Shown one piece after another: positions 1 to 8,872 of a DNA stretch of 64,000 nucleotides. Made by a program: the position numbers and the translations under genes. The stretch covers positions 1 to 64,000 of the forward strand of contig JAOFSE010000006.1 of the NCBI GenBank assembly GCA_028044295.1, in the 5' to 3' direction. The stretch's first letter is position 1, and every line of letters begins with the position of its first letter. The DNA comes from Sulfurimonas sp. (lineage in GTDB: Bacteria > Campylobacterota > Campylobacteria > Campylobacterales > Sulfurimonadaceae). Under the pieces are notes generated by a model. That model was not told the origin of the DNA and ran no database searches. It worked only from the letters and a program-made list of their open reading frames with translations.

Positions 1-199
1 AAAGTTTATTATATTCCATGTTTGGACCATCTTCAAGATTTTCAATGATTCCACATCTTTGAAGTCTTCCATACTTTACATTCTGGTCGTAGTAATCATT
101 AATATTATCAAGTCCCACTACTTCATCACCACGTTCAAGTAGTTTTATTGCTAAATGACTTCCTATAAATCCCGCTGTTCCTGTTACTAATATTTTCAT
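1..199 (-). CDS. NAD-dependent sugar epimerase, 3' part outside window
   Basis: Only the first 66 codons are visible, from an ATG at 197-199; the gene runs off the left edge. The translation opens with a Rossmann fold signature, [12 protein letters not shown], followed by [20 protein letters not shown]. The latter segment is typical of UDP-glucuronate 4-epimerase and related capsule epimerases of the extended SDR family. It lies 9 bases downstream of ugd, whose product (UDP-glucuronate) would be its substrate, which supports but does not prove that assignment. The catalytic YxxxK lies outside the window. A UDP-glucose 4-epimerase is the main alternative. Confidence 0.75.
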   Translation of the reverse strand, partial: MKILVTGTAGFIGSHLAIKLLERGDEVVGLDNINDYYDQNVKYGRLQRCGIIENLEDGPNMEYNKL

Positions 200-208
200 A
201 CTTATTTC

Positions 209-1378
209 CTAACTATCACTATTAAATATATCACGAGTATATACTTTGTTTTTTACATCAATTAAAGCGTCTGAAAGTCTATTCGCAACTATCACATCAC
301 TTATTTTTTTAAAATCATCTAAATCTTTTATAACTTTTGAATTAAAGAATTCATCTTCATCATAAACAGGTTCATAGATAACTACTTCTATACCTTTTGC
401 TTTAATACGCTTCATGATTCCTTGAATTGATGAAGCTCTAAAGTTATCACTTCCACTTTTCATAACAAGTCTATATATTCCTACTATTTTAGGATTTCTA
501 GCGATGATACTATCTGCAATAAAGTCTTTTCTAGTTGTATTTGAGTCTACTATAGCACCAATTATATTACTTGGTACATCTTTATAATTAGCACGGAGTT
601 GTTTAGTGTCTTTTGGTAAACAGTAACCACCATAGCCAAAGGAAGGATTATTATAGTGATTTCCTATACGAGGGTCAAGCCCTACCCCATTTATAATATC
701 TTTAGAACTTAATCCATGACTCTCTGCATATGAGTCTAGTTCATTAAAGTATGATACTCTCATGGCAAGATAAGTGTTTGAAAATAGTTTAACAGCTTCT
801 GCTTCAGTTGAATCAGTTAGGAGAATGTCTATATTTTCTTTCATAGCACCTTCACATAATAGGTCTGCAAATTTTTGTGCTCTATCAGATTTTTCACCAA
901 CTATGATTCTTGATGGATAAAGATTATCTTGCAGTGCACTTCCCTCTCTTAAAAACTCTGGAGAGAAAATAATATTTGAAGTATTAAATTTTCCGCTTAT
1001 AGACTTTGTATATCCTACCGGAACTGTTGACTTTATAACCATTGTAGCAGTTGGATTTATCTCTAATACATCTTTTATAACTATCTCTACAAGAGATGTA
1101 TTAAAATAGTTTGTCTCAGGATCATAATCTGTAGGAGTTGAAATGATAACATACTCAGCATCTCTGTATGCCTCATGCTTATCTAATGTTGCTTTAAAGT
1201 TTAAATCTTTGTGAGCTAAATATTCACTTATTTCTTTGTCTTCTATTGGAGATATTTTACTGTTTAACATGTCGACTTTTTTAGCATCAATATCTAACGC
1301 TACAACTTCATTATTTTGTGCCAGTAAAACCCCATTAGAAAGTCCTACATATCCAGTACCTGCAATTGCAATTTTCAC
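209..1378 (-). CDS. ugd: UDP-glucose 6-dehydrogenase
   Basis: Oxidises UDP-glucose to UDP-glucuronate with two NAD+. The 389-residue protein matches the short Ugd form in length. The N-terminal NAD fold carries GTGYVGL (residues 7-13). A mid segment reads [11 protein letters not shown] (about 138-148). The catalytic cysteine is Cys253 in [11 protein letters not shown]. It abuts pgi with no gap and precedes an epimerase gene, so with galU and pgi upstream the operon supplies activated sugars for surface glycans. Cytoplasmic. A GDP-mannose dehydrogenase is less likely, because length and motifs fit Ugd. Confidence 0.93.
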   Translation of the reverse strand: MKIAIAGTGYVGLSNGVLLAQNNEVVALDIDAKKVDMLNSKISPIEDKEISEYLAHKDLNFKATLDKHEAYRDAEYVIISTPTDYDPETNYFNTSLVEIVIKDVLEINPTATMVIKSTVPVGYTKSISGKFNTSNIIFSPEFLREGSALQDNLYPSRIIVGEKSDRAQKFADLLCEGAMKENIDILLTDSTEAEAVKLFSNTYLAMRVSYFNELDSYAESHGLSSKDIINGVGLDPRIGNHYNNPSFGYGGYCLPKDTKQLRANYKDVPSNIIGAIVDSNTTRKDFIADSIIARNPKIVGIYRLVMKSGSDNFRASSIQGIMKRIKAKGIEVVIYEPVYDEDEFFNSKVIKDLDDFKKISDVIVANRLSDALIDVKNKVYTRDIFNSDS

Positions 1379-2587
1379 TTACACTTTAGCCTCTAATTTT
1401 TTCTTTAAAATAATTTTTCCAGCTTCAACGCCTGGCTGATTATATGCATCAATATACATAAACTTTGCACATACTGATGTTAACAGTTCATACTCATACA
1501 TTAAACTTGCGATGCTTCTCTCACTGACACTATCTATTGTAATAACATCACACGGAATATCATTTAAGTTGTTTATTGACTCTATTGTAGCATCTGCTTG
1601 CTTATTTATAAGTGAAGAGAACTCTATATCATCTAAATAGTCTAGTTCTGATAAACCTTCTAGTTCTACATGTGGAATTTTTAAGTTACTGTCAAAATCA
1701 TCTACTTTTATGACAGTAACCGTTTTATCTCTTCTTCCTTCAACAATAAGTTGTAAAAAAGAGTGTTGATCAATTGGTCCTATAATCCCGATAGGAGTAA
1801 GACCTTGTCTTGTACTATTTATATCTATTTTACCAAGAGACTCACCCCAAAGTTGTATATACCACTTGTTAAAACCATCAAGTCTCGAAGAGTAAGAAAA
1901 GACTACGTTTATATTAAAGCTATTTTTATATTCAACAAAAAACCTTGCTTTATTCAAAATCATCTCATAGGTATTCTCTTTGTTAAAGAATGAATTATGT
2001 ATATCTGTAGCACCGTTTAAAAGTTCATCTATATCTATACCAACCATTGCAAGTGGTAGTAAACCAACAGCAGAAAAAACTGAGAATCTTCCACCTACAT
2101 TTTTAGGTATCTCAAATCTCTCAATATCATTTGCTTGTGCATACGTGTTTAATTTAGAGTCATTTTCTGTTATTACCACTGTATTATTTTTATTACATGT
2201 AACTAAAGAGTTTATATATTTAAATATCGATATGGTCTCTATAGTAGTACCAGACTTTGAGATAACTATAAAAAGTGTGTCATCCAAATCTATAGCTTCT
2301 ATCTTTGAGGTGATATCTATGGGGTCTGTAGTCTCTAAGAAGTATAGTTTTTTACTAAGATCTTTTGAGTGTTTTAAAAATTTGTAAATTGCATATGTTC
2401 CAAGTGTACTTCCACCTATACCTATAACAACAATATTGGTCTGTTTGACATTTTTAGCATAGTCTTTAAAAGCAGAAGTGTCCTGTTTTACAAGATTATA
2501 GTAACCTATGGACTCCTTCTCTTTAACTATCTCTTTAAATACATCCTCATCTGATATAGTAGGATTAAAGTTATGTTGGTATTTCAT
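1379..2587 (-). CDS. pgi: Glucose-6-phosphate isomerase
   Basis: Interconverts glucose 6-phosphate and fructose 6-phosphate. At 402 residues it is the short Campylobacterota form. Visible family blocks are IGIGGSTLGTYA (about 56-67), the phosphate loop ISKSGTTIET (about 109-118), GGRFSVFSAVG (about 165-175), WGESLGK with the catalytic glutamate, and YNQPGVEAGK near the C terminus. Its ATG overlaps the hepT stop as ATGA, implying translational coupling. The placement with galU and ugd points to feeding sugar-nucleotide synthesis from fructose 6-phosphate, sensible in an autotroph running gluconeogenesis. Confidence 0.93.
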   Translation of the reverse strand: MKYQHNFNPTISDEDVFKEIVKEKESIGYYNLVKQDTSAFKDYAKNVKQTNIVVIGIGGSTLGTYAIYKFLKHSKDLSKKLYFLETTDPIDITSKIEAIDLDDTLFIVISKSGTTIETISIFKYINSLVTCNKNNTVVITENDSKLNTYAQANDIERFEIPKNVGGRFSVFSAVGLLPLAMVGIDIDELLNGATDIHNSFFNKENTYEMILNKARFFVEYKNSFNINVVFSYSSRLDGFNKWYIQLWGESLGKIDINSTRQGLTPIGIIGPIDQHSFLQLIVEGRRDKTVTVIKVDDFDSNLKIPHVELEGLSELDYLDDIEFSSLINKQADATIESINNLNDIPCDVITIDSVSERSIASLMYEYELLTSVCAKFMYIDAYNQPGVEAGKIILKKKLEAKV

Positions 2588-2928
2588 GGTAAGTCTTTTT
2601 TTATTAAATGTATGGTTTGTCTTAAAATTTCTAGATCATCTTTTATAACCTTGTAAACTATCTCAAAGTCTACTCCAAAATACTCATGGATTAATAAATT
2701 TCTAAAATCTTTCAAATCTCTCCACTCTACATCTTTATATTTATCCAAAATATCAGATGGCAAGTGTTTTGTAGCTTCACCAATTATTTCAAACTCTCTT
2801 ATAACAGCACTATATGTTTTTCTATCATTAGAAAATTCTTCAAGATTCATATCTTTAGTATAATCAAATATGGCCTCTATTGACTCATATATATCATTGA
2901 CAAAGAGCTCAATATCTCTTTTAGACAT
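2584..2928 (-). CDS. hepT: HepT-like HEPN ribonuclease toxin
   Basis: Small helical DUF86/HEPN protein. The RX4HXY active-site motif is intact as RNLLIHEY near residue 85, the arrangement of HepT RNase toxins. I prefer the start at 2928 (MSKRDIELFV, the usual HepT N terminus, with a GAGA ribosome site about 6 bases upstream) over an upstream ATG at 2946 that adds six residues. It overlaps mntA upstream and pgi downstream (ATGA). In this family the MntA partner modifies the motif tyrosine with AMP and so silences the toxin. Toxicity here is inferred from motif and pairing only. Confidence 0.85.
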   Translation of the reverse strand: MSKRDIELFVNDIYESIEAIFDYTKDMNLEEFSNDRKTYSAVIREFEIIGEATKHLPSDILDKYKDVEWRDLKDFRNLLIHEYFGVDFEIVYKVIKDDLEILRQTIHLIKKDLP

Positions 2929-3214
2929 ATATAATCTCTTTTTCAATGTACTTTTTAACTATTGGTTTTAAAGAGTTTTCTATACCCAAGTCAATATGTT
3001 TTTCTAACTTTTCTTCCAGCTCTCTTCTCAAGCTTAGAAATGTATGCAAATTCTTCTTATTTTTATCTATCTCCACTGCTATATCAATATCACTATTTTC
3101 TGTAGCCTCATCTCTGGCATAACTTCCAAAAAGGCCAATTTTAACAACACCAAACTTATCTCTTAGTTCACTTTTATGTTCTAATAAAAAGCTTAAAATA
3201 TAATCTTTTGTCAT
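2921..3214 (-). CDS. mntA: MntA-like minimal nucleotidyltransferase antitoxin
   Basis: A 97-residue minimal nucleotidyltransferase with GSYARDEATENSDIDIAVE (about residues 30-48). This is the GSX10DXD metal and nucleotide site, and a further acidic residue follows in HIDLG. In MntA/HepT modules the protein transfers AMP from ATP to the HepT tyrosine. Its ATG overlaps the ligase stop (ATGA at 3211-3214), and its end overlaps hepT by 8 bases. Expression is therefore probably tied to the surrounding sugar operon rather than to its own promoter; I see no promoter-like gap. Confidence 0.85.
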   Translation of the reverse strand: MTKDYILSFLLEHKSELRDKFGVVKIGLFGSYARDEATENSDIDIAVEIDKNKKNLHTFLSLRRELEEKLEKHIDLGIENSLKPIVKKYIEKEIIYV

Positions 3215-4014
3215 TCTAAGTCCTTTCTTATTCTCAAAAACACAGGAAACCTTGGTTTTCCTTTTGATGTTAGTCCATAATATTTAAATGTTATTATAGC
3301 ACCTATTTTTGGTGGATTGTCTCTTTGCTTGTCTTTTAGCCCTGAGCCTATCTTAATTGTTAAGCCATTTAGAGTTCTACAAGAGAGTGAACCAAGTCTA
3401 CTTTTGTTTTTGCCTTTTCCATTATTATGACCAACTACTTTACACTCTTCATCTACATAGCTTTTTACTTTAAGTGCTGTATTTTCTCTACCAGTATAAT
3501 AATCTAGACTACCATCACGAACAACTACACCCTCTCCATTTTTAGATTCAATTGTTTTTAAAAGCGAGTCTACATGTAGAGTATTTTTCACTCGAATTTG
3601 TTCTATGATTTTTATATATTGAGAGTTTACATGTAGTGATTCTAATCTTTGAATTAAATTACCCTTGGAGTTTGGAACTTCAAAAACATTATAAGTTAAT
3701 TCTTTCCATCTTTCATCTGCTGATTCAGTGTTTACAATGGAAGAGACATTTGAAAAGTCACCTCTTTTACTCCACAACTCACCATCTAATTCGTGTTTTG
3801 GAAAATCTTTTGTAAAGTACTTTGGTGGATTAAAAACATTTCCATTTCTTGAAATAAGATGTTTTCCATCCCAATACGCTCTTACTCCATCAAGTTTTTC
3901 ACTCATATACCATGAAGTAACATTTGTATCTTTAGTGTAGTTGTTTAAAAGGAATAGTTCTGGTTTTTTAGCAATTAAAGATGTGTATAAAAAACCCAGT
4001 AAAATTAGTTTCAT
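3211..4014 (-). CDS. ATP-dependent DNA ligase with N-terminal export signal (Lig E type)
   Basis: A 267-residue minimal ATP-dependent DNA ligase. The adenylation motif EKLDGVRAYW places the nucleophile at Lys40. Later motifs include SRNGNVF, ELDGELW, GEGVVVRDG and LKVK. The N terminus, MKLILLGFLYTSLIA, is short and hydrophobic like a signal peptide. That matches the Lig E group of small ligases, which are predicted to be periplasmic. It has no DNA-binding extensions. Family knowledge suggests a role with incoming or extracellular DNA rather than replication. It sits between galU (6-base gap) and mntA (4-base overlap), an odd neighbourhood for a ligase. Confidence 0.85.
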   Translation of the reverse strand: MKLILLGFLYTSLIAKKPELFLLNNYTKDTNVTSWYMSEKLDGVRAYWDGKHLISRNGNVFNPPKYFTKDFPKHELDGELWSKRGDFSNVSSIVNTESADERWKELTYNVFEVPNSKGNLIQRLESLHVNSQYIKIIEQIRVKNTLHVDSLLKTIESKNGEGVVVRDGSLDYYTGRENTALKVKSYVDEECKVVGHNNGKGKNKSRLGSLSCRTLNGLTIKIGSGLKDKQRDNPPKIGAIITFKYYGLTSKGKPRFPVFLRIRKDLE

Positions 4015-4020
4015 AAATGT

Positions 4021-4845
4021 TTATTTAGTCTTATCGTAAAAGTAGTTAGTTGCTTCAACAAATCCATCAACTGAACCACAATCAAATCTTTTACCTTTAA
4101 ATTTATATGCAATCACTCTACCCTCTTTTGCTTGAGTAAGTAATGCATCCGTAATTTGGACTTCTCCACCACGACCAGGCTTAGTATCTCTAATAATGTC
4201 AAAAATATCAGGTGTCAATATATATCTACCAATGATTGCTAAATTTGATGGTGCATCTTTTGGATCTGGCTTTTCCACCATATCATTAACTCTTACAATG
4301 TCATCACTCTCAAATTCACCAGCTATAACACCATATTTATTTGAATCCTCAGGGGGTATATCTTCAACAGCTACAATAGAACACTGATATTTTTCATATA
4401 ACTTTGTCATTTGTGTTAAAACTGCTTCGCCATCATTATCACATAAATCATCAGCAAGTATAACTGCAAATGGTTCATGACCGATAAGTGTTTCACCACT
4501 TAATATTGCATGACCTAAGCCCTTCATTTCAATTTGACGAGTATATGAAAAAGTAGACTGACTTATCACATCTCTAATCTCAGTAAGATAGTGCTCTTTA
4601 TCTGTACCTTGTATCTGATGTTCTAGCTCATAAGAGATATCAAAATGATCTTCTATAGCACGCTTACCGCGACCTGTAACTATTGCCATAGTATCCATGT
4701 CAGCACTGATAGCCTCTTCAACGCCATACTGAAGCAACGGCTTTGTAAGAACTGGTAACATCTCTTTTGGAATTGCTTTAGTGGCAGGAAGAAATCTAGT
4801 TCCATATCCCGCAGCTGGAAATAAGCATTTTTTAATTTTTGACAT
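4021..4845 (-). CDS. galU: UTP--glucose-1-phosphate uridylyltransferase
   Basis: Makes UDP-glucose from UTP and glucose 1-phosphate. The 274-residue protein has the nucleotide-binding block FPAAGYGTRFLPATKAIPKE near the N terminus, then GLGHAIL, ILADDLCDN, NKYGVIAG, VEKPDP and GRYIL, all GalU landmarks. It starts one base after pglB ends. Its product feeds Ugd four genes further on, so the operon contains a UDP-glucose to UDP-glucuronate route. Cytoplasmic. Confidence 0.94.
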   Translation of the reverse strand: MSKIKKCLFPAAGYGTRFLPATKAIPKEMLPVLTKPLLQYGVEEAISADMDTMAIVTGRGKRAIEDHFDISYELEHQIQGTDKEHYLTEIRDVISQSTFSYTRQIEMKGLGHAILSGETLIGHEPFAVILADDLCDNDGEAVLTQMTKLYEKYQCSIVAVEDIPPEDSNKYGVIAGEFESDDIVRVNDMVEKPDPKDAPSNLAIIGRYILTPDIFDIIRDTKPGRGGEVQITDALLTQAKEGRVIAYKFKGKRFDCGSVDGFVEATNYFYDKTK

Positions 4846-4846
4846 T

Positions 4847-7015
4847 CTATACCTTTAGTTTATAAATTTTTGCATGTGGATTAAGCATTACAGGTTCAAA
4901 CAACTCTTTATCATACTCTTCCAAAGCCATAAGCTGTATATATGTTGAGTTATATGTTTGTTCATCAACTACTAAAAACGTATTGTAATTTTTCATATAT
5001 ATGATACTTATATTTGCCATAAAATTAGATGTTTTGATATCCTTTTGAAGCTTCATATCTTTATCGTACACTGTTGTTACAAACCTTCTTATTGGCATTT
5101 TTTGATTACCTATTTGAATAGTTTGATCTTGAAGGTTAAATAAAACTCCTCTTCCAAGATTGAGTATATTCTGATTTTGCTTGAAATTTTTACTAACATA
5201 AAAAAGTAGTTCTTTTTTGACCTTACCAGTCATAAGGTCCAAATTAGAAAACTTACTAACTGTAGGATAAATATTTAACATTCTAAATGGAAGGTAAAAG
5301 TAAATATCTCTTGTTTTAGTTGGAAGTTTTACGTCACCTTGAAGTGAGTCTAAAAAATCATTAGTATCGCCAAAACCATACTCTTTTGTAATCTCTTCTA
5401 CATTAGTGAACAACTTTATCTCTTTGTTTACTAGAGCTTCTCTGTTTTCTTTTCTAAATTTAAACAGCTCTTCTGTTTTTTCAACATCCAGCCTTGCAAG
5501 TTTGACAGCCTCTTGTTGAGGATTTGTCAACATAAAACTAACTGGAAAATTTACGCTACCGCTATGTTTAGCGCCATCAATAAGTGTTTTAACATCACTA
5601 TAGTATCTAATAGGATAACCATAATCCCACCATGCAACAACATAATCTTCTCTATCTGCAATATTCTTAAGTCTGTTAAGGCTCTTAACTTCATCAGAAT
5701 TTAGAACTGTTGGTACCTTATAGCCTTCTATATGTTTATAATTTGGATATAAAATTGCCAAAGTAAAGGCAACAATACTCAAATATTTCAACTTGCTTGT
5801 TGGCATAAAGCGTGCAATTTCTACTATCAAAAATGCCACACCAAATGCTAAAATAGGTACTGCATAGATGGTAAACCTTAATCCACCAACACTAGCTAAA
5901 AATCCAAGGCCTATCATAGGTAGTGCAAAAAGCATTATTTTATGTCTATATGCTAAATATATAAAGCCCACTATAGATAAAATAAATGTAATTACATGTC
6001 CACTAATACGATTTGCAAAAGTCTCAAATGGAATATGATTAGCTTCCCTAACTGTTTGCATAACTGAATAGAAGTGAAGTTTTAGTCCTTCTCCCCCAAC
6101 TGTAACAGCATCTTTAAAAACATAACCTTTCAATTGACCCCATATTGGATCAAACCCACCTGTTATAAAAAACAGAACAACGGAAAGAACTACAACATGA
6201 TAAATATACTTTTGGAACTGTTCCTGTTTGAAGATATAAAAAGAGACTAAAACTAATCCAGTTCTAATATAGCCTTCTAATCCCATCATTGCGAACATCA
6301 TTATGCCTAAGAGTTTATAGTTGTAAAGGTTTTTTCTATCCCAGATTAAAGTATAAAGTAAAATCAATCCAAAAAATGAGAATTCTAAAGAGTAACTTTG
6401 TGGATACCACCATCTGTATACTAAAATATCCAATGCTGCTATAAGCAGATATTTGTCCTCGTTTGTTTTAATCGCCCATATGATTGACCAGAGCAAGAAC
6501 ATCGGTAGGACAATATTCAACATATCTGTATCAAAATATCCAACCATAGTACGGTTGTAGTAACTCCAAGTCACACTTGCAAAAAGTGCAGCTAATAGTC
6601 CTAACTCTAGATTATTTAAACTTCTAGCTATTAAAATTATGGGTACAACTACAAGCGAGCTTAAAAATACAGGTATAAACAGTATAACACTCTCAAAAGA
6701 AAATGGAAGTATATATACAAAAAATGCTATTAGTTGTGATGCAGCACGACTAACGGGTGAGAGGTCGTTGTATTGATGATAAGTTGAGAAAAAATCTTCT
6801 GCTTTTGGGTTTGTGCCTGAACCTGACAATAGATCTCTAGCACCTTCTGCCCAAAAATAACCATCATTAGTATTTATCATAAACTGACCATTAAACATAA
6901 ATGGTTCAAATCCATTAAACTGATATACCCAAATCATACGCATTGCAACTGAAAAAGTAAATGCAATAAATATATATAACAGTGTTAATTTTGTTTCTTG
7001 TGTTAGATTATTCAA
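4847..7015 (-). CDS. pglB: Oligosaccharyltransferase, PglB/STT3 family
   Basis: Membrane enzyme transferring a lipid-linked oligosaccharide to asparagine in periplasmic proteins. At 722 residues it is close to Campylobacter PglB. The first about 430 residues hold many hydrophobic helices. The first-loop acidic residue is in TNDG (Asp51), and a DxD appears in GYFDTDML (Asp162, Asp164). The external-loop glutamate is plausibly in TVRE (321-324). The catalytic signature WWDYGYP is at 462-468, followed by a soluble C-terminal domain. It overlaps the upstream glycosyltransferase by 4 bases and precedes galU. The other pgl glycan-assembly genes are not in this window. Confidence 0.93.
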   Translation of the reverse strand: MNNLTQETKLTLLYIFIAFTFSVAMRMIWVYQFNGFEPFMFNGQFMINTNDGYFWAEGARDLLSGSGTNPKAEDFFSTYHQYNDLSPVSRAASQLIAFFVYILPFSFESVILFIPVFLSSLVVVPIILIARSLNNLELGLLAALFASVTWSYYNRTMVGYFDTDMLNIVLPMFLLWSIIWAIKTNEDKYLLIAALDILVYRWWYPQSYSLEFSFFGLILLYTLIWDRKNLYNYKLLGIMMFAMMGLEGYIRTGLVLVSFYIFKQEQFQKYIYHVVVLSVVLFFITGGFDPIWGQLKGYVFKDAVTVGGEGLKLHFYSVMQTVREANHIPFETFANRISGHVITFILSIVGFIYLAYRHKIMLFALPMIGLGFLASVGGLRFTIYAVPILAFGVAFLIVEIARFMPTSKLKYLSIVAFTLAILYPNYKHIEGYKVPTVLNSDEVKSLNRLKNIADREDYVVAWWDYGYPIRYYSDVKTLIDGAKHSGSVNFPVSFMLTNPQQEAVKLARLDVEKTEELFKFRKENREALVNKEIKLFTNVEEITKEYGFGDTNDFLDSLQGDVKLPTKTRDIYFYLPFRMLNIYPTVSKFSNLDLMTGKVKKELLFYVSKNFKQNQNILNLGRGVLFNLQDQTIQIGNQKMPIRRFVTTVYDKDMKLQKDIKTSNFMANISIIYMKNYNTFLVVDEQTYNSTYIQLMALEEYDKELFEPVMLNPHAKIYKLKV

Positions 7016-7827
7016 ATTTGATATCTTTCAATTTTATTTTTATACTCTTTAATCTCGGATATTTTATCATATTTTAGAGCACCTTTAAATAGTAACTCAT
7101 ATTTTTTCACTAAAGTTTTTTTCACAATTGTTTTAGTTTCTATTGGTAACTCTAAATCCATTAGTTTTTCCAGTGCTTTAACTCTAAATCTATCCATACC
7201 CCAATGTTTAGTACTAAGCTGATCTTCATCTCCACCATATTTGGTAATAAGTTTTTTATTTATAAAACCAATTTTATGCTTACAAGTAATTCTAAGCCAT
7301 AAATCATAATCTTCACAAACTTCTAAGCTTTCATCAAAGTCTCCAAGCTCTTTTAACAAGACTACATGTAAAAGCGTAGCTGATGGAGCGATTATGCAGT
7401 GAGAAAGACATTTATCAAAGATGTCTCCCCCGAATTTATGAAATTTTTTAGGAATTTTAACTTCTTTTGAATCTCTTATCCACTTCTCATCCGTATAACT
7501 CATAAGTATATTTGAATTAGCTTTATGAAACTCTACATGTAAGGCTAATTTATTTTCCATCCACTCATCATCAGAGTCTAAAAAAGCAATCCACTTACAT
7601 GTTGACTTTTCTATCCCTAAGTTTCTCGCCGATGAAACACCAGAGTTCTTTTGATAGTAGTATTGTACATTTGGAAAAAGGTTTGTAATTTGTGAAGTAT
7701 TATCAGTTGAACCATCATCGACAACAATGATCTCTTTAGTTTGGTAGGTTTGTGCCATTACTGACTTTAAAGCACGTTGGAGAACTTCAAAACGGTTATA
7801 AGTTGGAATTACAACCGTTATATCCAT
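7012..7827 (-). CDS. Family 2 glycosyltransferase
   Basis: A 271-residue GT-A fold transferase. It begins VVIPTYNRFEVLQRALKSV, followed by IIVVDDGSTDNT and the metal-binding AFLDSDDEW (DxD region about residue 95). A C-terminal acidic ED motif in CEDYDLWLRITC fits the catalytic base region of family GT2. It has no membrane helices, so it acts at the cytoplasmic face. Coupling to pglB by a 4-base overlap suggests it adds a sugar to the lipid-linked glycan that PglB transfers. Donor and acceptor cannot be read from sequence. Confidence 0.85.
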   Translation of the reverse strand: MDITVVIPTYNRFEVLQRALKSVMAQTYQTKEIIVVDDGSTDNTSQITNLFPNVQYYYQKNSGVSSARNLGIEKSTCKWIAFLDSDDEWMENKLALHVEFHKANSNILMSYTDEKWIRDSKEVKIPKKFHKFGGDIFDKCLSHCIIAPSATLLHVVLLKELGDFDESLEVCEDYDLWLRITCKHKIGFINKKLITKYGGDEDQLSTKHWGMDRFRVKALEKLMDLELPIETKTIVKKTLVKKYELLFKGALKYDKISEIKEYKNKIERYQI

Positions 7828-7835
7828 TTATAACT

Positions 7836-8870
7836 CTACCACTCTTTAATTTCGTTATAAACGCTATCTCTCTCTACTGGATTAAAGCCACTGTTTTTGA
7901 TTAGTGCAACAAAGTCTTCTAAGTTAACACCATTTGCACTTTTTGCTCCAGCAGCTGAGTTTATAGACTCTTTTTCTATGTTTCCATCTAAGTCATTAGC
8001 ACCAAATTCTTGAGCGACTAAAGCCAAGTTTACAGTTGATGTTACCCAGTATGCTTTTAAGTTAGGAACATTATCCAAAACTATACGGCTAATTGCCATA
8101 GTCTTTAGTATCTCATTTGCAGTTATTTGATCTTCTACTTTTAAGTAGTTATTTTCAGTTTGGTAAACAAGAGGAATAAAACAGTTAAAACCACCTGTTT
8201 TATCTTGTAGATCCCGAATTCTCATCATATGATCTATTCTATTTTCTCTATTTTCAACATGGCCAAAAAGCATAGTTACATTAGATTTTTTACCACGTTC
8301 ATGCCACTTTTGATGAATCTCTATCCATTGATCAGATGTTACTTTGCCTTTACAGATATAGTCACGAACTTTCTCATCAAATATCTCTGCACCACCACCA
8401 GGCATAGAGTCCACACCATTTTCTACCATAAGGTCAAGTATTTCATCATAAGTTTTACCATAATGACGAGCAAGGAAATCAACCTCAGCAGCAGTTAGAG
8501 CTTTTACATGTATATGAGGATACTCTGCTTTAATTCTTTTAAAGATATCTAAGTACCAATTTAGCCCAGTATCTGGATTATGAGCTGAAACTATATGAAC
8601 CTCTTTAGCACCACGAGCGTCAACCTCTTTTACCGTTTGCATAATCTCATCATGAGTCATAGTATAAGGATTTGGGTTTTTTCTATTAGCTGCATATGCA
8701 CAAAATTTACAAACATCTGCACAGATGTTTGTAGGATTTATATGACGGTTTATATTGAAGTATGTTTTTTTACCATGCTTCTCTTTTCTAATACCATCTG
8801 CAATCTCACCAAGTTCAAAAAGGTCTCTGTTATAAAGTTCTAGTGCATCATCAAAAGTTACTCTATTCAT
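7836..8870 (-). CDS. mqnE: Aminofutalosine synthase, radical SAM
   Basis: Radical SAM enzyme of the futalosine route to menaquinone. It joins the MqnA product to SAM to form aminofutalosine. The cluster-binding motif CX3CX2C is Cys50, Cys54 and Cys57 in CADVCKFCAY, followed by HIVSAHNPD and MPGGGAEIFDEKVR. At 344 residues it fits MqnE. The paralogue MqnC shares the GGGAE block and is the main alternative, but the overall wording fits MqnE better. It lies two bases from metK, which supplies SAM, so substrate provision and use are adjacent. Menaquinone is the standard quinone of this phylum. Confidence 0.82.
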   Translation of the reverse strand: MNRVTFDDALELYNRDLFELGEIADGIRKEKHGKKTYFNINRHINPTNICADVCKFCAYAANRKNPNPYTMTHDEIMQTVKEVDARGAKEVHIVSAHNPDTGLNWYLDIFKRIKAEYPHIHVKALTAAEVDFLARHYGKTYDEILDLMVENGVDSMPGGGAEIFDEKVRDYICKGKVTSDQWIEIHQKWHERGKKSNVTMLFGHVENRENRIDHMMRIRDLQDKTGGFNCFIPLVYQTENNYLKVEDQITANEILKTMAISRIVLDNVPNLKAYWVTSTVNLALVAQEFGANDLDGNIEKESINSAAGAKSANGVNLEDFVALIKNSGFNPVERDSVYNEIKEW

Positions 8871-8872
8871 AA

